From: Lentisphaerota bacterium
GTDB lineage: Bacteria > Verrucomicrobiota > Kiritimatiellia > RFP12 > UBA1067
Direction: 5' to 3'
Assembly (NCBI GenBank): GCA_022839525.1
Contig: JALHET010000139.1
Location: forward strand, 1-5,858
Length of the DNA: 5,858 bases
This document shows, piece after piece, positions 1-5,858 of this stretch (within the stretch, counting starts at the first letter, position 1; every line of letters begins with the position of its first letter). The notes under the pieces were generated by a model. That model saw only the letters and a list, made by a program, of their open reading frames with translations, did not search any database and was not told the DNA's origin. Made by a program: the position numbers and the translations under genes.

Positions 1-2
1 TC

Positions 3-2135
3 GGCTTCACCCAGATCGACAATCACGGTGGCGCCGAGTCGTTTTTCCTGTTCGGATGTATGGAGCTGAACAAACAGCGTTTCCCCGAAGGGTGGCAAAC
101 CTTCAAGAAGATCGTCGACAAACTGCACCGGGCGGGGATCTCCTCGATCCTCCACACGTATTCCTGCTACATCGGGCCAAAGTCGAAATATGTGACGCCG
201 GTGCCGCATCCGGGGCTCGACACCGTGGCCACCTTCACGCTCGCCAAGCCGCTGTCTGCGGACGCGGCGGAAATCGAGGTGAACGAATCGACGGCCAAGG
301 CGCTGGGGCGGGACGTGACCCTGCGGATCGGCGACGAAATCATCGGTTTTTCGGGTGTCACCCAAACGGCGCCGTTCCGGTTCACCGGCTGTACGCGCGG
401 GTACCACAAGACGGTGGCCGCGGCGCATGCGGCGGGCGCGAAGGCGAGCATTCTCAAAACGTTCTGGGGCGGGCTGTATGTCCCGAACCCGGATTCGCCG
501 CTCTTCAACGAGATCGCGCAGAACACGGCCGACGTGGTGAACGCGTGCGGGTTTGACGGGATCTACTTCGACGCCATCGAAGGGATCCAGCACATGTGGG
601 GTCTGGAGAATTACTGGTACTACGGCGGCCGCTTCGTGTTTGAGGTTGCCAAACGCCTCAAGAGGCCGGTCGGCATGGAGTATGCCGGCATGATGCACTC
701 CTGGTGGCATTACCGGTCCCGGTATCAGGCGTGGGACTCTCCTGCGCGGGGGTACAAGCGGTTTCTGGACATCCACATCGCTTCGATGAATGCCGGTGAA
801 GAGTACCAGCACGGGGCATGGACCGGGCACCGCCCGAAAATCGAGAAGTATGCCCCCATGGACGGGAGCGCGCTCTACCTCCCCTTCCAACTCGGGTGGT
901 GGGGGTTCCGCACATGGAGAGGCGCGCAGTCCGAACCGACCTTCTCCGACGATATCGAATATTACTGCTGCAAGATGATCGGCCATAACGCCGGCCTCTC
1001 CCTGAACGGCGATATCGGCGAGTCGACGCTGAAGAGCCATCCGGTGTTCAGGGATTACGTGAGCATGGTGAAGCAGTATGAGGAACTGCGCCACGCCAAT
1101 TACTTCGGCGAGTCTGTCCGCAAGCAGTTGCGGCAAGTCGGAAAGGATTTCACGCTGTTCCGGGGGCAGGACGGGAAATGGAACTTCAAGCCGGTCGCCT
1201 ACAACGCGCACATGGTGTGCGGGCTCCGGCACCCCTCCGCTCAGTGGGCCGTGCAGAATGATTACGCGGAACAGCCGGTCAAACTGCGCATCGAACCGAT
1301 GTTGTCCGCCGGCCTCGTGAACAGCCCGGAACCGTTCCTGCTGCTTGACCCGGCAAAAGCGGGTGAAGTCAAAGTGGCGCGTATGGCCGAGGGCGTCACC
1401 TGTTCCGCGCAGCCGTCTCCCGTTGCCGTTCCGGCCACGGGAGAGCCGGCCCTTGAGGTCTCCGCCCTGAGCACCGGGGCTGTCCCCGTCGAAGGGTCAT
1501 GGGTTTCGATCCAGCGGACCTTCCCGGCGGCGACCAACCTGTGGGGCCGCGAGGCGATCGGCGTCTGGGTTCACGGGGACGGCAACGGCGAACTGCTGAA
1601 CTTCAAGGTCGGCGGCTCCCACCATTACGTCACCGTCGATTTCACGGGGTGGAACTATTTCGAGCTGGTTGAAGCGGAATCAACCCGCGCCAGGGACTAT
1701 ATCTGGCCCGGGGGGAGCGTGTACACCTATTTCACGGATTGGGGGCACAAGGGTTACAAGACGGCTCAGAATTTTGAACTTTGGCTCAACAACCTTCCGG
1801 CGAACAAACGCGTGAACGTGCGGGTCGGGCCGGTGAAAGCGCTGGATCTCGTCGAGAAGACAGTGAAGAATCCAACGGTCCGCGTGAACGGCGCGGCCCT
1901 CACATTCCCGGTGGAGATGTCCACCGGCATGTATCTGGAAATGAAAGCCGGCGCGGCGTGCAGCCTGTACAGCAAAGCCGGGCAGGTGGTCCAGAAGGTG
2001 ACGCCCCAAGGCGGCGTGCCGGTGCTCAAACAGGGTGCAAACGCGCTCTCCTTTGCCGGAGAGAGTGCGGGCACGGGCGAAGCGCGTGTGCGCGTCACGG
2101 TCATTGCCGAAGGCGCGCCCCTCGCAAATCAATGA
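3..2135 (+). CDS. Glycoside-hydrolase-like TIM-barrel protein, 5' end outside window (partial)
   Basis: Probably a secreted or periplasmic carbohydrate-active enzyme; substrate unknown. The frame is open from base 3, giving 710 residues in the window (numbered here from base 3). The ATG at 60 is rejected as the start because it lacks a ribosome binding site and the upstream residues (GFTQIDNHGGAESFF) read like a barrel strand. Visible layout: barrel start at about 1-72; an inserted small beta module at about 73-150 (motifs LRIGDEIIGFSG and TRGYHKTVAAAHAAGA); barrel continuation at about 151-400 with the strand-end motif GFDGIYFDAIEG (D185, D190, E193), then GMEYAG (E226) and many aromatics (NYWYYGGRF, HSWWHYRSR, QLGWWGF), as in a sugar cleft; a beta-sandwich at about 483-615 (NLWGREAIGVWVHGDGNGEL), like carbohydrate-binding or galactose-binding folds; and a small beta domain at about 623-710. 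No C-terminal sorting signal or anchor is visible. D190, E193 and E226 are candidate catalytic acids by inference only. I cannot assign a numbered GH family from memory. The enzyme-like fold is fairly sure, the reaction is not. Confidence 0.8.
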   Translation, partial: GFTQIDNHGGAESFFLFGCMELNKQRFPEGWQTFKKIVDKLHRAGISSILHTYSCYIGPKSKYVTPVPHPGLDTVATFTLAKPLSADAAEIEVNESTAKALGRDVTLRIGDEIIGFSGVTQTAPFRFTGCTRGYHKTVAAAHAAGAKASILKTFWGGLYVPNPDSPLFNEIAQNTADVVNACGFDGIYFDAIEGIQHMWGLENYWYYGGRFVFEVAKRLKRPVGMEYAGMMHSWWHYRSRYQAWDSPARGYKRFLDIHIASMNAGEEYQHGAWTGHRPKIEKYAPMDGSALYLPFQLGWWGFRTWRGAQSEPTFSDDIEYYCCKMIGHNAGLSLNGDIGESTLKSHPVFRDYVSMVKQYEELRHANYFGESVRKQLRQVGKDFTLFRGQDGKWNFKPVAYNAHMVCGLRHPSAQWAVQNDYAEQPVKLRIEPMLSAGLVNSPEPFLLLDPAKAGEVKVARMAEGVTCSAQPSPVAVPATGEPALEVSALSTGAVPVEGSWVSIQRTFPAATNLWGREAIGVWVHGDGNGELLNFKVGGSHHYVTVDFTGWNYFELVEAESTRARDYIWPGGSVYTYFTDWGHKGYKTAQNFELWLNNLPANKRVNVRVGPVKALDLVEKTVKNPTVRVNGAALTFPVEMSTGMYLEMKAGAACSLYSKAGQVVQKVTPQGGVPVLKQGANALSFAGESAGTGEARVRVTVIAEGAPLANQ

Positions 2136-2166
2136 GGCGAATAAAAACGGTCTGACGACTTAGGTT

Positions 2167-2182
2167 GCGGGACATGCCCCGC
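2167..2182 (+). other. Short hairpin in the gap between the two + strand genes
   Basis: GCGGG at 2167-2171 pairs perfectly with CCCGC at 2178-2182 around a 6-base loop (ACATGC). It lies 31 bases after the stop of the upstream gene and just before the ribosome binding site of the next. No T-run follows, so it does not look like a full intrinsic terminator. It could stabilise the upstream mRNA 3' end or tune read-through, but a 5-bp stem in GC-rich DNA can arise by chance. Confidence 0.3.
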
Positions 2183-2190
2183 GCGAGTTA

Positions 2191-2196
2191 AGGGAG
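2191..2196 (+). promoter_or_regulatory. Ribosome binding site for the discoidin/DUF4091 gene
   Basis: AGGGAG ends 5 bases before the ATG at 2202 and is a good Shine-Dalgarno match. Together with the signal-peptide-like residues that follow, it fixes the start of the downstream gene. No separate promoter is evident in the 66-base gap, which fits co-transcription with the preceding gene. Confidence 0.75.
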
Positions 2197-2201
2197 ATGA
2201 A

Positions 2202-4646
2202 ATGAACGTGAAGCGGATTGGGGTGTTGCTGTTTTCTGCCGCGATGGCGTGTCACGGGGCGCCGGAAAATGTTGCGCTGAAAAAGCCGTACACGCTGTCG
2301 CCGGCGCCGCGGTATCGTTTCTGCACGGATCCTGCAGACAAGGTGCAGTTGACCGATGGGGTGTATGCCAAAGGCTATTTCTGGACGCAGAAGGAGACGG
2401 TGGGATGGTCCGGGGCCGCGCCGGTGATCTGCACGATCGATCTGGGCAAGGTGGAGCCGGTCTGCGGCGTGTCGTGGAGCACGGCAGCCGGTGTGGCGGG
2501 GGTCGTTTGGCCGCAATCCCTGCAGGTGCTGGTCAGCGAGGACAAAAAGTCGTGGACGTATCTGGGCGACCTGTGCGAGCTGGGGACGGAGACCCAGGCA
2601 CCGCCTGCGGAAAAGTATGCCACGTTCCGGTATGCGACGGACCGGATGAAAGGCCGGGGGCGGTATGTCTGCGTGATCGCGGCGATGCAGCCGTACTGCT
2701 TCGTCGACGAGATCGAGGTGTGGCGCGGGTCGGATGAGTGGCTGCAGGGCGAGATGCCGGGGCGGCGCACGGACGATCCCAAAAACTTCTATACGGAATC
2801 GTGTATGCGGTCGGGTGTGGCGGCGCGGTTGCGTGACGACCTGCGGGCGATACAGGAGCAGGCCAAATCGCTGGGGCAAGCGGCGGTTGCGGCCGAGTTG
2901 AATGTCAAGGCCGGGGAACTGACGGGAAAGATTCCGGATGAGGCGGAGAACGTCGCTTCCGCCTGTGTGCAGACGGTGTTGCCGTTCGACGGGTTGCACA
3001 AGACGATTCTTGCCCTCAACGCGCCGGTGCTGCGCGCGGCGGGAGTGACAGAGCCGCTGGTGTGGCAGAACAACCGATGGGATCCGCTGGCGCTGATGGC
3101 GGTGCCGCCACAGGACCGGAGGGCGGGCGTCGACAGGATCGCGCTCGACCTGATGCGCGGCGAGGTGCGGGGCGAGACCTTCAACATCACCAACCCGCAG
3201 GACGCGGATTTCGTGTTGGAGATGACCGTGGGCGGGATTCCCGATGCGGTGAATCTGGAGGTGCGCGAGGTGCTGTTCACCGACACGCTGAGCCGGACGC
3301 CGGTCGCGGCGGCGTTGCGCCGGATTGAGCCCGATGCGAAGGGCGCGTTCCGTCTGACGGTGCCGGCCGGCTGCACGCGCCAGGTGTGGGTTTCCAGCCA
3401 ACGGCCGGGCGGTAAAGCCAAGACGTACAAGGGGAAAATCCGTTTGGTGTCGGACACCGCGCGGTTTAAGAAGAGTCTGGCTCTGCGCGTCAGGATCAGG
3501 GATCTGGATTTCCCCAAGCAGCCGTTCATGCATGTGGGCGGGTGGGACTACACGCAGGGCACGGGCAACTATTATCGTGCGCCGGGCAATCTTGAGGCCA
3601 ATCTGGCTCTGATGCGGGAGCTGTATGTGGACAGCCCTTGGGCCACCCCGGCGGTCTTTCCGAAAGGGGTCTCGTTCAATGCCGGGGGGCGTTTGCAAAA
3701 CGGAGGATCGCTTGATTTCGCAATGTGGGACGCATGGGTGGCCCGGTGGAGCGGTGCGCGCAACTACTGTGTGTTCTTCAGCGTGGGTTCCTCTTTCCAC
3801 GGTGAAAAGATGGGTACGCCGCGGTTCAACACGATGGTTGCCGACTGGCTCGGCGCGTGGGTGCGCCACATGGAGAAGCAGGGACTGAAAGCGGGACAGC
3901 TCGTGATCCTGCTGGTCGACGAGCCGCACGAGCTGAGCCAGGATGAGGTCATCGTGGCGTGGGCCAGGGCGATCCGTGCGGCAAACCTTGGCGTTGTCCT
4001 GTTCGAGGATCCGACCTACACCGACCCGTCCCAAGGCAATCCCGAGATGTTTGCGCTCTGCGATGTGCTCTGTCCCCACGCGCCGATGATGGTGTCGGAG
4101 GGCAAGCCGTTCCGAGATTTTTACCTGCGCCAGAAAGAGGCGGGCAAGACGCTCTGGCTCTACTCGTGCAAAGGGCCGGCCAGGCTGCTGGATCCAATCA
4201 CCTATCACCGGGCGCAGGCGTGGCTCGCTTTCCAGATCGGGGCAGAGGGCTCATTCTATTGGGCGTTCGGGTGCGGCGGGGGCATCGGCGACTCGTGGCG
4301 GGCCTACGCGCAGGCGCATCAGGAGTATTCGCCTTATTTTGTGGGGCCTGACAGCGTGATGGAGGGCAAGCACAGCGAGGCGGTGCGCGAGGGGGTGCAG
4401 GATTACGAGTACCTGCGCATGCTCCGGGACAAGGCGGGTAAAGTCCGCGCCTCAGGGGGCGATGCGGCTTGGCTGAAAAGCGCGGAGGGGCTGCTGACGG
4501 ACGGCGTGGCCGAGGCGGTGGAAGCCGTGGTTTCGTCGAATACGCTTTGGAACGTTGAAAAGAACCGTTCCGCGATGGATGCGGTCCGCGTGCGCGTGTT
4601 GGACGCCCTCGAAGCGGGCGCATCCCTCGGTTCCCCTGGCCGTTGA
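2202..4646 (+). CDS. Secreted discoidin-domain glycoside hydrolase-like protein (DUF4091/GH123-like)
   Basis: An 814-residue, complete, exported protein, probably a glycan hydrolase. Residues 1 to about 20 form a signal peptide: basic MNVKR, a hydrophobic core, then AMACHGA. Cleavage could follow A16 or A20; Cys17 leaves a lipoprotein possible, though the lipobox is poor. Residues about 22-176 are discoidin-like (F5/8 type C-like): NVALKKPYTLSP, QLTDG, CTIDLG, VDEIEVW. Residues about 204-282 look helical. Residues about 309-435 are a beta-sandwich carrying VPAGCTRQVWV, typical of proteins with a C-terminal DUF4091 barrel. The barrel follows from about 436, with the adjacent pair D573-E574 (LLVDEPHE), then QAWLAFQIGAEGSFYWAF and the closing EAVREGVQDYEYLRML (about 727-742). 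In GH123 beta-N-acetylgalactosaminidases an adjacent Asp-Glu pair does substrate-assisted catalysis; equating it with D573-E574 is inference. The exact substrate is unknown. The gene starts 66 bases after the barrel-hydrolase gene, in the same direction, so the two are likely one transcription unit. No frameshift or missing segment is seen. Confidence 0.9.
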   Translation: MNVKRIGVLLFSAAMACHGAPENVALKKPYTLSPAPRYRFCTDPADKVQLTDGVYAKGYFWTQKETVGWSGAAPVICTIDLGKVEPVCGVSWSTAAGVAGVVWPQSLQVLVSEDKKSWTYLGDLCELGTETQAPPAEKYATFRYATDRMKGRGRYVCVIAAMQPYCFVDEIEVWRGSDEWLQGEMPGRRTDDPKNFYTESCMRSGVAARLRDDLRAIQEQAKSLGQAAVAAELNVKAGELTGKIPDEAENVASACVQTVLPFDGLHKTILALNAPVLRAAGVTEPLVWQNNRWDPLALMAVPPQDRRAGVDRIALDLMRGEVRGETFNITNPQDADFVLEMTVGGIPDAVNLEVREVLFTDTLSRTPVAAALRRIEPDAKGAFRLTVPAGCTRQVWVSSQRPGGKAKTYKGKIRLVSDTARFKKSLALRVRIRDLDFPKQPFMHVGGWDYTQGTGNYYRAPGNLEANLALMRELYVDSPWATPAVFPKGVSFNAGGRLQNGGSLDFAMWDAWVARWSGARNYCVFFSVGSSFHGEKMGTPRFNTMVADWLGAWVRHMEKQGLKAGQLVILLVDEPHELSQDEVIVAWARAIRAANLGVVLFEDPTYTDPSQGNPEMFALCDVLCPHAPMMVSEGKPFRDFYLRQKEAGKTLWLYSCKGPARLLDPITYHRAQAWLAFQIGAEGSFYWAFGCGGGIGDSWRAYAQAHQEYSPYFVGPDSVMEGKHSEAVREGVQDYEYLRMLRDKAGKVRASGGDAAWLKSAEGLLTDGVAEAVEAVVSSNTLWNVEKNRSAMDAVRVRVLDALEAGASLGSPGR

Positions 4647-4665
4647 GGGTTCGGTGTGACGCGCC
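4617..4665. terminator. Possible bidirectional terminator region between convergent genes (weak)
   Basis: Nested inverted repeats span the convergent stops: outer GGCGC (4617-4621) with GCGCC (4661-4665), and inner CCCTC (4624-4628) with GAGGG (4645-4649). The + strand continues with GGTTT, only a short T-run. Convergent genes 22 bases apart need transcription to end somewhere here, so a shared terminator is plausible. The stems are short and interrupted, so the call is weak. Confidence 0.25.
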
Positions 4666-4668
4666 GGT

Positions 4669-5858
4669 TTACTGCAGGCGGATGAGCGTGCCCTTCAGCC
4701 CGGGTGCCAGATAGCCGTCGCTTTTGAGGCGGACGCTGCCGCCGTCGAGCGTGATGGCGGAGAGTTGCCCGCTCGTCAACGCGGTGCCGTTGGTGCCGAA
4801 CCGCAGCGTTTCCGTCCCCAGCGTTCCGGTCAGCGCCAGGGTGTTGGTTCCCCACGCCAGCCCGCTGCTGTCCGCAAAGGCGAGCTTGCCGCTGCCCAGG
4901 GCGAGCGTGCTGTTGCCGTTCAGGGTCAGGGTGTCCAGGGAATTGGAGAACGACCCCATATCCAGCGCCCCGCCGTTCAGCACGATGCTGCAAAAGCCGT
5001 TGAGCGTGTTGTCCGCCCGCAGGGCAAGCGTTCCCGATGTGACGGTGATCCGTCCGGTATGCGTGTTCACTCCGGAGAGGCTGAGGGTTCCGGCGCCGGT
5101 CTTGATGATCGGCATGCCCGTGAGATGGGGTAGAGGATAGTCCTGGATAACGCCGGGAATCAGGAAGTCGGGCTCGGGGTTGCCGGTCACATCCTCGACG
5201 TGAAAGGTCATGGAGTGGGTGCCGACCTTTGCCAGACATATGCCCGCTGCAAGCGAGGAGGCGTTGGTTCCGGAAACGGTGACCACGGGCGCGTATTCGC
5301 TGATGTCGCCCATGCGTAATTTAGTGCCTGTGACTTGGGCGCCGTTTTTCAGCGTGAGGTTGTTGACATAGTTGCCGCAGTCACCGATGCCGGCTACCAG
5401 AATGGTGCTGGTGAGCGTGCCGCCGTTGATGGTGATAGGCCTTCTGTAACCGGCATTGAACTGCTTGACCAGCGTGAGCGTGCCGCCGCGGTTCACCGTG
5501 ATGGGGTTGAGGCTGCCGATGCTTCCGTCGGTGCCTAGGTTGCCGACGTTGAGCACCAGCTCGCCGCCATCGTTGACCGTGATGCCGCCGGAAGAAGGCA
5601 GGGCCACATTCGTCGAGGCGGCCTCCAGCACGCCGCCGTTCACCACGGTGCCGCCGGTGTAGGTGTTGACGCCGGAAAGGATCAGCCGCGAAGTGCCGTA
5701 AAGGCTGAGGGTTGTTTCCGCGACCCCGTAGTTTGAACTGGTGTACGACGTTGCGATGTTAAGAACATTGCTGGTGCTGGCGTCGAAATCAAAACCGAGA
5801 TGGTTGCCCCAGAGATATTTGGCATAGAGCGCGCGTGCGGCGATATCCGCGCCCGATT
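4669..5858 (-). CDS. Autotransporter-associated beta-strand repeat (PATR-type) protein, C-terminal part (partial)
   Basis: The frame is open from the right window edge to the TAA at 4669-4671, giving 395 residues; the N-terminus lies outside. The GTG at 5644-5646 is not a start: it falls inside a repeat (LSGVNTYTGGT-VVNGG) and the frame continues upstream without a stop. The protein is rich in Gly, Thr, Ser, Asn, Leu and Val and poor in charge, and it is built of short beta rungs (ITVNDGGELVL, PITVNRGGTLTL, PITINGGTLTST). Two clear PATR-like units are LILSGVNTYTGGTVVNGGVL and KTGAGTLSLSGVNTHTGRIT. This pattern predicts an extended right-handed beta-helix, as in secreted or surface passenger domains. 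The end (FGTNGTALTSGQLSAITLDG, then SDGYLAPG, closing IRLQ) matches the style of PATR proteins from Verrucomicrobia-like bacteria. No autotransporter outer-membrane barrel and no PEP-CTERM-type tail is visible, so how it is held at the surface is unclear. The role is probably structural or adhesive, by inference. It converges on the DUF4091 gene. Confidence 0.88.
   Translation of the reverse strand, partial: SGADIAARALYAKYLWGNHLGFDFDASTSNVLNIATSYTSSNYGVAETTLSLYGTSRLILSGVNTYTGGTVVNGGVLEAASTNVALPSSGGITVNDGGELVLNVGNLGTDGSIGSLNPITVNRGGTLTLVKQFNAGYRRPITINGGTLTSTILVAGIGDCGNYVNNLTLKNGAQVTGTKLRMGDISEYAPVVTVSGTNASSLAAGICLAKVGTHSMTFHVEDVTGNPEPDFLIPGVIQDYPLPHLTGMPIIKTGAGTLSLSGVNTHTGRITVTSGTLALRADNTLNGFCSIVLNGGALDMGSFSNSLDTLTLNGNSTLALGSGKLAFADSSGLAWGTNTLALTGTLGTETLRFGTNGTALTSGQLSAITLDGGSVRLKSDGYLAPGLKGTLIRLQ
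5020..5106 (-). repeat. PATR unit, C-terminal copy
   Basis: Encodes IIKTGAGTLSLSGVNTHTG followed by RITVTSGTLAL, the classic autotransporter-associated beta-strand repeat pattern (GAGTLxLSGxNTxTG). It shares LSGVNT-TG with the copy at 5614-5700. It is a protein-level repeat inside the coding region, not a DNA mobile element. Confidence 0.8.
5407..5583 (-). repeat. Tandem beta-helix rungs (ITVNxGGxL type)
   Basis: Three successive rungs read ITVNDGGELVL, ITVNRGGTLTL and ITINGGTLTST. The first two are 27 residues apart and the second and third 22. The regular I-T-[VI]-N-x-G-G-x-L core suggests stacked coils of a beta-helix joining the two PATR units. Confidence 0.65.
5614..5700 (-). repeat. 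PATR unit, upstream copy
   Basis: Encodes YGTSRLILSGVNTYTGGT followed by VVNGGVLEAAS. It aligns with the unit at 5020-5106 over LxLSGVNTxTG and the following V-x-x-G-x-L rung. The diverged first part (GTSRL in place of GAGTL) suggests an old duplication. Confidence 0.75.

Noticed and set aside
60..62. ATG as the start of the first gene
   Set aside because: The frame is open to the left edge, there is no Shine-Dalgarno sequence before it, and the 19 residues upstream look like part of the barrel.
2160..4208. A 682-codon open frame on the - strand opposite the DUF4091 gene
   Set aside because: It is a shadow of the GC-rich + strand gene: the protein is Arg/His/Pro-rich with no recognisable domain, while the + strand frame has a ribosome binding site, signal peptide and clear domains.
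4403..5239. A 278-codon - strand frame overlapping the ends of both convergent genes
   Set aside because: It is out of frame with the PATR protein, has low-complexity Arg/His/Pro composition, and crosses the intergenic region without domain features.
5644..5646. GTG as the start of the - strand gene
   Set aside because: It sits in the middle of a PATR unit and the same frame continues for 70 more codons to the window edge with matching repeat-type sequence.
4669..5858. Recurrent short DNA similarities that might suggest a CRISPR or DNA repeat array
   Set aside because: The similarities follow the protein beta-rung pattern, vary in length and spacing, and lie within one intact reading frame.

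Overview
This window holds three protein-coding genes on GC-rich, tightly packed DNA. They are a secreted-glycan-degradation pair on the + strand and, facing it, the 3' part of a large repetitive surface-type protein on the - strand. Both outer genes run off the window edges. I see no RNA genes, CRISPR arrays, insertion sequences, transposases or origins.

Layout: (1) 3-2135 (+) is the 3' portion of a TIM-barrel, glycoside-hydrolase-like protein with an unusual small beta module inserted in the barrel, followed by a beta-sandwich and a small C-terminal beta domain. (2) After a 66-base gap with a short hairpin and a good ribosome binding site, 2202-4646 (+) encodes a complete exported protein. 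It has a signal peptide, a discoidin-like (F5/8 type C-like) domain, a helical linker, a beta-sandwich and a C-terminal DUF4091/GH123-like barrel with an adjacent Asp-Glu pair. (3) Only 22 bases separate its stop from the stop of the convergent gene, 4669-5858 (-). That gene encodes the C-terminal 395 residues of an autotransporter-associated beta-strand repeat (PATR-type) protein.

Organism: the combination of a discoidin-DUF4091 enzyme, an uncharacterised barrel hydrolase and a PATR protein lacking an obvious C-terminal outer-membrane barrel is what I associate with the PVC group (Kiritimatiellota, Lentisphaerota, Verrucomicrobiota, Planctomycetota). Kiritimatiellota or Verrucomicrobiota fit best. 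This rests on protein style and GC content, not on a marker gene.

How the genes may work together: the two + strand genes are close enough to be co-transcribed and probably act on the same extracellular or periplasmic glycan. The substrate cannot be read from the sequence. GH123 relatives cleave N-acetylgalactosaminides, but the wider DUF4091 group is mostly uncharacterised. The PATR gene is divergent in role and orientation and is probably an independent transcription unit. Nothing here amounts to a clearly new multi-gene system. The most unusual element is the barrel protein of gene 1.
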